The notes under the pieces: generated by a model
Databases searched by the model: none
Told to the model about the DNA's origin: nothing
Seen by the model: the letters and a program-made list of their open reading frames with translations, nothing else
Shown here: piece by piece, positions 36,048-44,236 of the stretch
How positions within the stretch are numbered: position 1 is the stretch's first letter
How the letters are laid out: the number at the start of each line of letters is the position of its first letter
Translations under genes and position numbers: made by a program
Source: Streptomyces sp. KMM 9044
GTDB lineage: Bacteria > Actinomycetota > Actinomycetes > Streptomycetales > Streptomycetaceae
Assembly (NCBI RefSeq): GCF_024701375.2
Contig: NZ_CP113910.1
Location: 7,130,001-7,194,000, forward strand
Reading direction: 5' to 3'
Length of the DNA stretch: 64,000 bases

Positions 36048-36611
36048 ATGCCGGAACGTGAGGTTCCCGCCGGGACGGGTGACGACGTCGACGCCGTCAC
36101 CCGTGCGGTCCTGACCGCCTCACGGCTGCTCGTGGAGGTCTCCGCGCGGTCCCTGGGCGCGGCCGGGGACCGGGTGACCCTGCCGCAGTTCCGCATGCTG
36201 GTGATGCTGTCCACCCGCGGCGACACCACACTGGTCGCCCTCGCGGAGCTGCTCCACGTCGCCCCGTCCACCGCGATGCGCATGGTCGACCGGCTGATCG
36301 CGGCCGGACTCGTCGTACGGCGGACCAATCCGGCCAACCGCCGCGAGACGCTGCTGCGGCTGACCGACGAGGGCCTGCGGATCGTCGCGGACGTCACCGC
36401 GCGGCGCCGCGCCGAGATCGCCGCGATCGTCGGACGGCTCGCCCCCGAGGAACGGGTGGCGCTGGTCGGGGCACTCACCGCGTTCAACGAGGCGGGCGGC
36501 GAGCCACCTGCTCCGGACAGCTCCGGGGGTCCGGGGCGGCAGCTCCCGGACGCCCTGTGGTTCCGCCCGCCGGGCCCGTCTGCCGAGGACGGAGGCGCGC
36601 CGCGGGAGTGA
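36048..36611 (+). CDS. MarR-family transcription regulator
   Basis: 187 residues from ATG 36048, with AAAGGA seven bases upstream. The winged HTH is complete: VTLPQFRMLVMLSTRG, LVALAELLHVAPSTAMRMVDRLI and the wing GLVVRRTNPANRRETLLRLTDEG. A helical dimer region follows, and a Pro/Gly-rich tail of about 35 residues extends beyond the family's normal end. MarR proteins usually repress neighbouring efflux or enzyme genes and respond to phenolic ligands. The epoxide-hydrolase-like gene downstream is separated by a very strong hairpin, so any control of it would be in trans. Confidence 0.88.
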   Translation: MPEREVPAGTGDDVDAVTRAVLTASRLLVEVSARSLGAAGDRVTLPQFRMLVMLSTRGDTTLVALAELLHVAPSTAMRMVDRLIAAGLVVRRTNPANRRETLLRLTDEGLRIVADVTARRRAEIAAIVGRLAPEERVALVGALTAFNEAGGEPPAPDSSGGPGRQLPDALWFRPPGPSAEDGGAPRE

Positions 36612-36614
36612 TCA

Positions 36615-36673
36615 GGCCGACGAGGAGGGAGCGTTGTTGCCGCTTCGGCAACAACGCTCCCTCCTCGTCGGCC
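36615..36673. terminator. Exceptionally long perfect hairpin (28-bp stem)
   Basis: The arms 36615-36642 and 36646-36673 are perfect inverse complements over 28 bp with the 3-nt loop CTT. It begins 4 bp after the MarR stop and ends 62 bp before the hydrolase start. The stem contains the palindromic flank CGACGAGGAGGGAG and has no T-tract. It should stop transcription in both directions. Confidence 0.85.
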
Positions 36674-36735
36674 CTTCCCCCCATTCTCGGAGCACGGTCC
36701 CGGCACGGGACGGATCCAGAGTCACGGGAGCACGC

Positions 36736-37725
36736 ATGCCACCGCAGCAGCCCACGCACCACCTCACCCACCGGCTGGTCCCCTCCCCCGCGGGCCGTGT
36801 CCATCTGGTGGAGCAGGGCACCGGCCCGCTGGTCCTGCTCGTGCACGGGTTCCCCGAGTCCTGGTACTCCTGGCGCCACCAACTGCCCGCTCTGGCGGCG
36901 GCCGGATACCGCGCGGTGGCCATCGACGTCCGCGGTTACGGCCGCTCCTCCCGGCCGGACGCCCCGGACGCCTACCGCATGACGGAGCTGGTGGCGGACA
37001 ACGTCGCGGTCGTGCACGCCCTGGGGGAGCGGTCCGCCGTGATCGTCGGACACGACTGGGGATCGACGATCGCCGCCGACTCCGCCCTGCTCAGGCCGGA
37101 CGTCTTCCGCGCGGTGGGCCTCCTCGCCGTGCCCTACTCCCCGCCCGGCGGCCCGAGACCGAGCACCGTCTTCGCCTCGATGGGCGGCGACGAGGAGTTC
37201 TACGTCTCCTACTTTCAGGAGCCCGGCCGTGCCGAGGCCGAGATCGAACCGGACGTACGCGGCTGGCTGGCCGGTTTCTACGCGGCGCTGTCCGCCGACA
37301 CCATGCCCGCTCCGGAAGCTCCGGGACCGTACTTCGTCGGTCCGGGTGGCGCCCTGCGCGACCGGTTCCCCACCGGCCCGCGGCCCGCCTGGCTCGGCGA
37401 GGCAGACCTCGACGTCTACGCCGAGGAGTTCGAACGCACCGGGATGAGCGGAGCCCTGGCCCGCTACCGGAACATGGATCGCGACTGGGAGGACCTCGCC
37501 GGCCGCACCGGCGCACCGCTCACCCAGCCCTCCCTGTTCGTCGGTGGTGGTCTGGACGCGTCCATGACCTGGATGGGTGACGCCATCAAGGCCTTCCCCG
37601 TCACGCTCCCCGGGCTGCGGTCCTCCCGCATCCTCGACGGCTGCGGCCACTGGGTCCAGCAGGAACGGCCCGAGGAGACCAACGCGATCCTCACGGACTG
37701 GCTCGCGGCGCTGTCGGCGGCTTGA
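36736..37725 (+). CDS. Alpha/beta hydrolase, epoxide-hydrolase type
   Basis: 329 residues from ATG 36736 after CGGGAG. The oxyanion motif HGFPESWYSW (about residue 37) and the nucleophile elbow GHDWGS place D107 as the attacking Asp. The Asp nucleophile, together with VRGYGRSSRP, is typical of soluble epoxide hydrolases and haloalkane dehalogenases. H305 in CGHWVQQERP is the general base. Lid-domain Tyr candidates lie in EEFYVSYFQEPG and LARYRNMDRDW, as in epoxide hydrolases. It likely opens a small-molecule epoxide in the cytosol. It follows the MarR gene but is insulated from it by the hairpin. Confidence 0.88.
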   Translation: MPPQQPTHHLTHRLVPSPAGRVHLVEQGTGPLVLLVHGFPESWYSWRHQLPALAAAGYRAVAIDVRGYGRSSRPDAPDAYRMTELVADNVAVVHALGERSAVIVGHDWGSTIAADSALLRPDVFRAVGLLAVPYSPPGGPRPSTVFASMGGDEEFYVSYFQEPGRAEAEIEPDVRGWLAGFYAALSADTMPAPEAPGPYFVGPGGALRDRFPTGPRPAWLGEADLDVYAEEFERTGMSGALARYRNMDRDWEDLAGRTGAPLTQPSLFVGGGLDASMTWMGDAIKAFPVTLPGLRSSRILDGCGHWVQQERPEETNAILTDWLAALSAA

Positions 37726-37820
37726 GCGTGCGGGAGCGGACGGCCGGGCTTCAAATATGCATGCTAAGTTCCCATTTGAGAGGCTCTCGCGCACGGAGAC
37801 GTACAGGACGGTGACACCCG

Positions 37821-38258
37821 ATGACGGCAGGCGGCGGCGATCCCACCCCCGAGTACGGTGACGACGGCCCGCTGCCCCGGATGCTGTGCGACACAGCCGC
37901 GCTGACGGCCATCGAGGACGTGCCGGCCGGTGCCCTGTGGCGGCTCGCGGAGGCCGGCCGGCAACTCGACGCCAACGTCGTGCGTATTCCGCCCGGCCGG
38001 CAGGTCGACACGCACCGGGAGCCCGACCTCGACGTCCTTCTCCTCGTCCTGGCCGGCGAAGGCTCGCTGACCGCACCCGACGGCACGCAGCCCTTGCGTG
38101 CGGGCACCCTGACCTGGCTCCCGCACGGCTCCACGCGTGCGCTCGCCGCCGGGATCCAGGGGCTGACCTACCTGACCGTGCACCGCCGCCGCCCCGGAAT
38201 GGGGATCAAGCCGTCCGGCACGGAGGCACCTTCGGCCGGCCGGCCCCGACGGCAGTGA
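37821..38258 (+). CDS. Cupin-domain protein
   Basis: 145 residues from ATG 37821. The single cupin barrel is short: RIPPGRQVDTHREPDLDVLLLVLAG is motif 1 with H and D/E candidates, and LRAGTLTWLPHGSTRAL is motif 2. The C-terminal 25 residues are basic. The metal motif is incomplete (one clear His in THREPD), so it may bind a ligand rather than catalyse. The upstream 90 bp include an AT-rich patch around 37754-37780 (TATGCATGCTAAG) that could be its promoter. Confidence 0.75.
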   Translation: MTAGGGDPTPEYGDDGPLPRMLCDTAALTAIEDVPAGALWRLAEAGRQLDANVVRIPPGRQVDTHREPDLDVLLLVLAGEGSLTAPDGTQPLRAGTLTWLPHGSTRALAAGIQGLTYLTVHRRRPGMGIKPSGTEAPSAGRPRRQ

Positions 38259-38351
38259 CTGGATGCAATCTTTCGTCCAGAGGGTGTAACCCGAACCAAC
38301 AAAGTGATAACAGAAGACAACTTTTGAACGCTTTAAGCGGTCTGGTCCGCC
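38259..38351 (+). promoter_or_regulatory. AT-rich leader of the glycosyltransferase gene
   Basis: The 93 bp before the start are unusually AT-rich for this genome, with GTGATAACAGAAGACAAC and TTTTGAACGCTTTAAGCGG. The last part contains the dyad CGCTTTAAGCG. No AGGAGG-like ribosome site precedes the ATG, which follows GTCCGCC. It is likely a promoter and possibly a short or leaderless transcript start. Confidence 0.45.
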
Positions 38352-39617
38352 ATGAAGATCTCTTTCCTGATCCACAACGCCTATGGCATCGGAGGCACGA
38401 TCACCACCACGTTCAACCTTGCCGCCGCGCTGGCCGAACGGCACGATGTGGAGATCGTCTCCGTGCTGCGGCACCGGGAGAACCCGAACCTCACCCCGCA
38501 CCCCGCCGTGAGGCTCCGGCACCTGGTGGATCTCAGGCAGGAGAAGGACGACCCCCGGCACCGGAGACCGGCCAAGGTGTTCCCCTCGGCCGAGTACCGC
38601 TACCACCAGTACAGCGAGCTGACGGACCAGCGGATCGCCGCGTGCCTGGAGTCCGTCGACGCCGACGTGGTCATCGGGACCCGGCCGGGTCTGAACGTGC
38701 ACCTCGCGTTCCAGGCTCCGGAGCATGTCGCACGGGTCGGCCAGGAGCACCTCACCCTGGACAACCACCCGCCCCGGCTGCGCACCGCGCTGCGCCGCGC
38801 CTACCGCCGTCTGGACGTGCTCACCACCGTCACGGAGGCGGACGCCGAATCCTACCGGCGCAGGATGTCGCTGCCCGGTGTACGGGTGGAGGCACTGCCG
38901 AACAGCGTCCCCGACCCCGTACTGCCCGCCGCCGACGGCACCGCCAAGGTGGTCGTCGCGGCCGGCCGGCTGGTCCCCGTCAAGCGCTACGACCTGATCG
39001 TCCGGGCGTTCGCCCGGGTCGCCGCCGCCCACCCGGACTGGCAGCTGCGCATCTACGGCAAGGGGGAGGAACAGGCCGCGCTACGCCGCCTGATCGACTC
39101 GCTGGGCCTGTGGAACAACGTCTTCCTCATGGGCGCGGCGACCCCGATGGAGGCCGAGTGGGTCAAGGGCTCCATCGGCGTGGCCGCCTCCCACTTCGAG
39201 CCGTTCGGCATGACCATCGTCGAGGCGATGCGCTGCGGACTGCCCGTCGTGAGCACCGACTGCCCCTACGGGCCAGGAGAGATCATCAAGGACGGAGTCG
39301 ACGGCCGGCTCGTACCCGTCGGTGACGCCGACGCCCTCGGCGCGGCCCTGCTGGAGCTCGTCGGCGACGACGAACGGCGTCGCCGCATGGGCAGGGCAGC
39401 CCTCGACAACGCCCGCCGGTACGCCCCCGGACCCGTCGTCGCGCAGGCGGAACGCCTCGCCGGGGAGGCCGTGGAGGCCAGAAGCACCGGCCGGCGCCCC
39501 GCACGGGAAGAGGGCCGGGCCCACCGGCCCCTGTCCGGCCGGGGCCACGCCGTCGCCGACCTCGCCCTCGCCGCCGCCTCCGAGGCGCTGCGCACCCTAC
39601 GGAAGGGACACCGATGA
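38352..39617 (+). CDS. Glycosyltransferase family 4
   Basis: 421 residues from ATG 38352. The N-terminal domain begins MKISFLIHNAYGIGGT, with the Gly-rich loop of GT-B enzymes, and the C-terminal domain has VVVAAGRLVPVKRYDLIVRAF and the EX7E motif in HFEPFGMTIVEAMRCG. These features identify a retaining GT4 enzyme using a nucleotide sugar. The last 60 residues are Arg/Ala-rich and may contact the membrane. The stop overlaps the ATG at 39614, so the next protein is made with it. Both probably build an extracellular or spore glycan; the acceptor is unknown. Confidence 0.9.
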   Translation: MKISFLIHNAYGIGGTITTTFNLAAALAERHDVEIVSVLRHRENPNLTPHPAVRLRHLVDLRQEKDDPRHRRPAKVFPSAEYRYHQYSELTDQRIAACLESVDADVVIGTRPGLNVHLAFQAPEHVARVGQEHLTLDNHPPRLRTALRRAYRRLDVLTTVTEADAESYRRRMSLPGVRVEALPNSVPDPVLPAADGTAKVVVAAGRLVPVKRYDLIVRAFARVAAAHPDWQLRIYGKGEEQAALRRLIDSLGLWNNVFLMGAATPMEAEWVKGSIGVAASHFEPFGMTIVEAMRCGLPVVSTDCPYGPGEIIKDGVDGRLVPVGDADALGAALLELVGDDERRRRMGRAALDNARRYAPGPVVAQAERLAGEAVEARSTGRRPAREEGRAHRPLSGRGHAVADLALAAASEALRTLRKGHR

Positions 39618-40435
39618 GTACCGCCGCACAGGACACGGGCGCACCGCGCGCCCGCTGCACGGTCGAAGCCGACGGCCGGACCACCTTCCGTGTCGCGCTC
39701 CGCTCGGCCGGACGCCCCCGGCTGGCCCTGGTGCCGAGACCGAAGAAGAACGCGCCCGAACCGCCGGCGCACCTCCTCGACCTCGAACCCCACGGCGGCG
39801 ACGAAAGCGGCCTCCGCGCGGTGCTGGAACCGCTGCCGGCCCTCGCCGAGGGCCGCTGGGACGTGTATCTGACGAGGGAACCGGACGCGGTGAGGGAACG
39901 GCTGCGCCCCGGCCTGCGGGACCTGCGCGCCCTCGTCGACGGAAGCCTGCGCGAGCGGCCGTCCCCGGTGGCCGTCCGGGTGCCCTATGCCACGAAGGAC
40001 GGCTTCCTCGCGGTCCGGTCCTGGCTGCGCACCGCCCACGCCGAGGCAGGCCGCCTCGACCTTACGGACGGTGCGATGACGGTCCACGCGTGCCTGCACG
40101 GTGCCGAACTCTCCGACAGCGCGAACGCGTTGCTCCGGCTGCGCAGCGACAAGGGCACCACGCGCTCCTTCCCGGCGCGGACCGAGGGCAGCGCCTTCTC
40201 CTTCACCGCGCCTTTCGGGGAACTGACCGGCGGGGCGCCAGGCGACCAGATCTGGGACGCCTTTCTCCGGCCCGCCACCGACGCCCCACTGGTCCGCATC
40301 GGCCGGCTGCTCGACGACATGGCCGACCGCAAGGCGGTGTACGTGTACCCGGCGCTCAGCGTCGGCGAAGCCGCCGCGCGCCCGTACTACACCGTCGACA
40401 ACGACCTCGCCGTCGAGGTGACCGCCGTGCACTGA
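39614..40435 (+). CDS. Partner protein of the glycosyltransferase, unknown function
   Basis: 273 residues from ATG 39614, which overlaps the GT4 stop (ATGA), indicating translational coupling. The sequence is beta-rich with TTFRVALRSAGRPRLALVPR, LTREPDAVRERLRPGLRDLR and a second similar beta block with TVHACLHGAELSDSANALLR. It ends RPYYTVDNDLAVEVTAV. No catalytic motif is recognised and no signal or membrane segment is seen. Small partners of this kind often accompany GT4 genes for teichoic-acid-like or glycan polymers. The role is inferred only from coupling. Confidence 0.7.
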   Translation: MSTAAQDTGAPRARCTVEADGRTTFRVALRSAGRPRLALVPRPKKNAPEPPAHLLDLEPHGGDESGLRAVLEPLPALAEGRWDVYLTREPDAVRERLRPGLRDLRALVDGSLRERPSPVAVRVPYATKDGFLAVRSWLRTAHAEAGRLDLTDGAMTVHACLHGAELSDSANALLRLRSDKGTTRSFPARTEGSAFSFTAPFGELTGGAPGDQIWDAFLRPATDAPLVRIGRLLDDMADRKAVYVYPALSVGEAAARPYYTVDNDLAVEVTAVH

Positions 40436-40440
40436 ACCGG

Positions 40441-40453
40441 CCCCGTTTCGGGG
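40441..40453 (+). terminator. Small hairpin after the glycosyltransferase operon
   Basis: CCCCG (40441-40445) and CGGGG (40449-40453) flank a TTT loop, six bases after the stop. The stem is short, so the call is tentative. Confidence 0.3.
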
Positions 40454-40561
40454 TGTGTCGGGCCGCACACGGGGGCAGGTTACGTGTTCCACCTCCCGCC
40501 CGCCCCGGCAGCCCGGCAGAGCAGTCCCCCGCGTTCCGAGCGATCGTTATGATGGCCGGTA

Positions 40562-40573
40562 TCGTTCAAACGA
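40562..40573. promoter_or_regulatory. Candidate operator of the DeoR/LacI hybrid regulator
   Basis: TCGTTCAAACGA is a perfect inverted repeat (TCGTT, CA, AACGA) 22 bp before the regulator's ATG. Related CAAACG sequences recur, on the opposite strand, in the promoter of the uptake cassette at 41758-41809. This is the pattern expected of an autoregulated local repressor. Confidence 0.5.
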
Positions 40574-40595
40574 ACATTTGGGCTCGGGAGGTCTC

Positions 40596-41729
40596 ATGCG
40601 GGAGCCGGTCGATCTGCGCAGGCGGCGGATCCTCGCGGCGATCGAGGCCAGGGGGTCCGCCCGGGTGACCGACCTGGCCTCCGAACTCCAGGTGTCGGTG
40701 GTGACGGTCCGGCGGGACGCCGAGGAACTGGCACGCGAGGGCCGGCTGCGCCGGGGCCACGGCGTCGTCCGGTCCGCGTTGCCGCCCCAGGAGTTCCCGG
40801 CCCGGAACCTGCCGGGAGGCGAGTTTTCCCCGCCGAGTCCGCCGGACGGGCAGACGGTGGCCGTGGTGGTCCCGGAGCGGCACTCGTACCTGTACGAGGC
40901 CCTGCACGGCGCCCGCAGCGCGCTCGAGGCGGCCGGCCGGCGCATCGCGTTGCACATCGCCCCCCATGTGGCAGGCGTTGAAAGGTCGTTGGTGGAGCGG
41001 GCGCTCACAGACGGCGCCGCCGGCCTCCTCCTGGCCCCGCGCTGGCGGACGCGCGCCGACGAGGAGGCGGACCAGGACTGGCTGGCCGCACTGGACGTGC
41101 CCGCGGTACTGATGGAACGGCGACCGTGGCCGGGCAGTGCCCTGCACGCGATGGACTCGGTCTGCTCCGACCACGACTACGGTGCCCGTCTCGCCGTGGA
41201 GCACCTGGTGGGCCTCGGTCACCGACGGTTCGTGTTCGCCACCCGGGAGGACAGCCCCACCGCGCGCACCCTGCGGTCCGCCTTCGCCCGGATCGCCGAG
41301 GAGCATCCGCTGGTAGAGGCCGGGGCCTGGACGCTGAGCACCCCGGACGCCGGTCCGGGCGGGCCCTGCCCGGCCGCAACACCCAAAGATCTGTACGTGC
41401 GGCTGCGCGCGGTGGGGGCCACGGCCGCGGTGCTGCACGGCGACGTGGACGCGCTGATGCTCGTGCACCAGCTGGCGGACAACGGAGTGCGGGTGCCCGA
41501 GGACTGCTCTGTCGTGGCGTACGACGACGTGGTGGCCGGACTCGGCACCACACCCCTGACCGCGGTCGCTCCGCCCAAGGCGGAGGTGGGCCGGGCCGCG
41601 GCCGAGCTGCTGCTCCAACGGCTCGGCGCGCCGCGCGGCGCGCCGGCACCGGTGGTCCGGCGCACCGAACTCCTGCCGACGCTGACCGTCCGCGGTTCGA
41701 CCCGCGCCCTCACGGTGAACCCGGACTGA
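40596..41729 (+). CDS. DeoR-type HTH fused to a LacI-type sugar-binding domain
   Basis: 377 residues from ATG 40596, with CGGGAGG upstream. The N-terminal 55 residues are a DeoR winged helix (RRRRILAAIEARGSARVTDL, ELQVSVVTVRRDAEELAREG), not the usual LacI HTH. From about residue 85 a periplasmic-binding-protein fold typical of LacI regulators follows: QTVAVVVPERHSYLYEALHG, GAAGLLLAPRW, LAVEHLVGLGHRRFVFATRE and CSVVAYDDVVAGLGTTPL. It probably represses the adjacent sugar-uptake genes and is released by a sugar or its degradation product. It lies 150 bp before the binding-protein gene in the same direction. Confidence 0.88.
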   Translation: MREPVDLRRRRILAAIEARGSARVTDLASELQVSVVTVRRDAEELAREGRLRRGHGVVRSALPPQEFPARNLPGGEFSPPSPPDGQTVAVVVPERHSYLYEALHGARSALEAAGRRIALHIAPHVAGVERSLVERALTDGAAGLLLAPRWRTRADEEADQDWLAALDVPAVLMERRPWPGSALHAMDSVCSDHDYGARLAVEHLVGLGHRRFVFATREDSPTARTLRSAFARIAEEHPLVEAGAWTLSTPDAGPGGPCPAATPKDLYVRLRAVGATAAVLHGDVDALMLVHQLADNGVRVPEDCSVVAYDDVVAGLGTTPLTAVAPPKAEVGRAAAELLLQRLGAPRGAPAPVVRRTELLPTLTVRGSTRALTVNPD

Positions 41730-41757
41730 CCGAGCGGGCGTTACGAGCCGAACCCGA

Positions 41758-41809
41758 TGAACGTTTGACCGCTTTGTTTTCTTCTGATCGATCTATTGAC
41801 CGTTTGGTG
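41758..41809 (+). promoter_or_regulatory. Promoter of the uptake cassette with two CAAACG-type sites
   Basis: TGAACGTTTGACC (41758-41770) and TTGACCGTTTGGTG (41796-41809) are related, 38 bp apart, and contain the inverse of CAAACG found in the regulator's own operator. The stretch between them (GCTTTGTTTTCTTCTGATCG) is AT-rich. TTGACC could be a -35 element. The sites sit 70-120 bp before the binding-protein start. Confidence 0.5.
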
Positions 41810-41878
41810 GGCGGTCGTTGACGATTCCCGTGTCCCGAACAGTCGTGTCCTCGACACGCAGGAGTCGCGGGAGGCACC

Positions 41879-43211
41879 ATGACCGATCGACACCGCCGTC
41901 GATCCGTGCTCGCCGCGATGGCCGCCGCACCACTGACAGGAGCCCTGAGCGCCTGCAGCGGGGGAGCAGCGGACACCCCGACGCGCAGCAGCACAGCGAA
42001 GAGCGGCAAGGCCACGCACATCACCTTCTGGTCCGCCCTGCGCGGCAGCCAGGAAGTCGTCGACGCGTTCAACCGCACCCATGACACCGTCCAGGTCGAC
42101 TTCCAGCAGATCCCCACCGGCGGGCAGGGCGGCTACGCCAAACTGAGCAACGCCGCACGGGCCGGCAACGCCCCCGACGTGACCACCATCGAGTACCCGC
42201 AGGTGCCGGGCTTCGCCATCGACGGCGTCGCCCTCGTCGGTGACACGCTGCGCGACAGACTGCCGCCCCAGACGTTCGACCTGACCACATTCCAGGGACG
42301 GACGTTCAGTGTCCCGCTCGACGTGGAGCCGATGGTCATGCTCTACCGCGCAGACCTGTTCGACCACTACGGATTCGAGGTCCCGCGCACCTGGGAGGAG
42401 TTCGCCGCCCTGTCCGGCGAGGTACGCCGCAGAACGGGTGACCGGCGGCTCTCCCTCTTCCCCACCGACGGGGCGACGCAGTTCGCCGCCTACTCCTGGC
42501 AGGCGGGCGCCCAGTGGTTCGACACCCGCGACGGAGCCTGGAACGTCTCCCTCGCCGACGCCCCGACCCGCCGCATGGCCGCCTACGGGCAGGGTCTCAT
42601 CGACCGCGACGAGGTCTACGCGAACGCCTCCGAGAGCCGGCAGTTCGACGCGCAGATCGCACAGGGCCTGATCCTCACCCGGCTCCACGGCGCCTGGGAC
42701 GGCGGCGCCCAGATGAACGCACGCCCCGGACAGCGGGGCCAGTGGCGGATCGCCCCACTACCGCAGTGGGATCCCGACCGCCCGGCCGTCGGCACCCACG
42801 GCGGCTCCACGTTCGCCGTCACCAAGGACAGCCGCCACCCCCGAGGCCGCCATGGAGTTCATCGCCTGGCAGGTCTCCCACCCCGACGCGCTGCGCGCCA
42901 GGCTCTCCAGCGGCGCCAGCAGCCAGTACCCTGCCGCCACTGCCCTCGTCGGCGCCGGCCGGGAGGCCTTCGACCGGTCGCACTACGGCGGCCAGGACAT
43001 CTACACCCTCTTCCGCCAGGAGGCGGAGAAGATCCGCGACGGCTGGGTCTGAGGGCCGCGGATGACCGCCACCGGCAAGGTGATGCAGGACTCGTTCGCC
43101 AGGGTCGCCGGTGGACGCGGCTCGCTCGTCGACTCGGTGCGCGCCGCCCAGTGCGGCACCATGCCCGACCTGAGGACGCTCGGTCTGTCCACCACCCGGC
43201 ACAGCACCTGA
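41879..43211 (+). pseudogene. Sugar ABC-transporter binding lipoprotein, inactivated
   Basis: ATG 41879 follows GGGAGG. The signal has twin Arg (RHRRRSVLAA) and a lipobox LSAC. The mature part (ITFWSALRGSQEVVDAFNRT, EPMVMLYRADLFDHYGFEVP, GAWDGGAQMNARPGQRG) is a typical family-1 extracellular binding protein. Near 42840 one extra C in a C5 run shifts the frame; the correct continuation AAMEFIAWQVSHPDALRARL is in the next frame. After IRDGWV an in-frame TGA at 43050 interrupts GPRMTATGKVMQDSFARV, probably a former Trp codon. The natural end is at 43211. The frameshift might be an error but the stop would still remove about 53 residues. The ligand is a sugar by family. Confidence 0.85.
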
Positions 43212-43240
43212 GCCGCCCGAAAGGCAGGTGACCCACTCTC

Positions 43241-44200
43241 ATGACCGTGCTCACCGAGCAACCCGTGCGGGCTCCCGCACCCCCCGCCGGCCACGCCCGC
43301 AGGACTGCCCGGCGCCGCCGGCTGGAAGCCTGCGGCGTGCTGATGACGTCCTTCCTCGCCCTGCTGCTCGTCGTCTTCCTGCTCCCCGTCGGCACCGCCG
43401 TCCACCTCAGTTTCTCCAGCGACGACCAGCCCGGCCTCGGCTTCGGTCCCGAACGCACCGTCTTCGTCGGGCTGCGCAGTTACGCCGCCGTGCTGACCGC
43501 CCCGACCTTCCTCGGCGGACTCGGCACCGTTGCCCTGTACTGCCTGATCTACCTCCCGCTGATGGTGGCCGGAGCTCTCCTCCTCGCCCTGCTGCTCGAC
43601 TCCGGGGTGGTCCGGCTGCGAGCCTGGGCCCAGCTCGGCCTGTTCCTGCCGCACGCGGTGCCCGGCATCATCGCGGCCCTGATCTGGCTGTACCTCTACA
43701 CCCCCGGCATCAGCCCGGTCGTCGACCTGCTCGCCCGCGCCGACATCACCATCGACTTCCCGGGCATGCACACCGTTCTGCCGTCCATCGTGAACATCGC
43801 ACTGTGGAGCAATCTCGGCTACAACATGGTGATCTTCTACGCCGCCCTCCGGGCCGTACCCCGCGAGGTGATCGAGGCGTCCGTCGTCGACGGCGCGGGC
43901 CCCGTGCGCACCGCCCTCCAGGTCAAGGCACCCCTGATCCGGGCCTCCATCGTGATGGTCGCCATGGTCACCCTGATCTGGGCACTGCGGCTGTTCACCG
44001 AACCGGTCCTGCTCAGCCAGTCCTCACCGATGATCGACTCCCGGTTCTCGCCGAGCATGTACATCTACGACGCCGCGTTCAACCACAACAACTACCGCCT
44101 CGCGGCCGCCGCCTCGGTCGTCCTGCTGGTCTGCACCCTGGCCCTGTCCTACGGGATCACCCGTATCACCGGCCGCCACACCGGCGAGGAGGCCCGATGA
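43241..44200 (+). CDS. Sugar ABC-transporter permease (MalF/UgpA type)
   Basis: 319 residues from ATG 43241. Six membrane helices are visible, starting with MTSFLALLLVVFLLPVGTAV (about residues 36-55). The EAA loop, which docks on the ATPase, is EVIEASVVDGAGPVRTALQ near residue 210. No ATPase gene is present in the cassette, as is usual in Streptomyces where the shared MsiK ATPase serves many sugar importers. The stop overlaps the ATG at 44197 of the second permease. Confidence 0.92.
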   Translation: MTVLTEQPVRAPAPPAGHARRTARRRRLEACGVLMTSFLALLLVVFLLPVGTAVHLSFSSDDQPGLGFGPERTVFVGLRSYAAVLTAPTFLGGLGTVALYCLIYLPLMVAGALLLALLLDSGVVRLRAWAQLGLFLPHAVPGIIAALIWLYLYTPGISPVVDLLARADITIDFPGMHTVLPSIVNIALWSNLGYNMVIFYAALRAVPREVIEASVVDGAGPVRTALQVKAPLIRASIVMVAMVTLIWALRLFTEPVLLSQSSPMIDSRFSPSMYIYDAAFNHNNYRLAAAASVVLLVCTLALSYGITRITGRHTGEEAR

Positions 44201-44236
44201 GCGCCACCGACAGCACCCTGCTGCGCCCCCCGGCTG

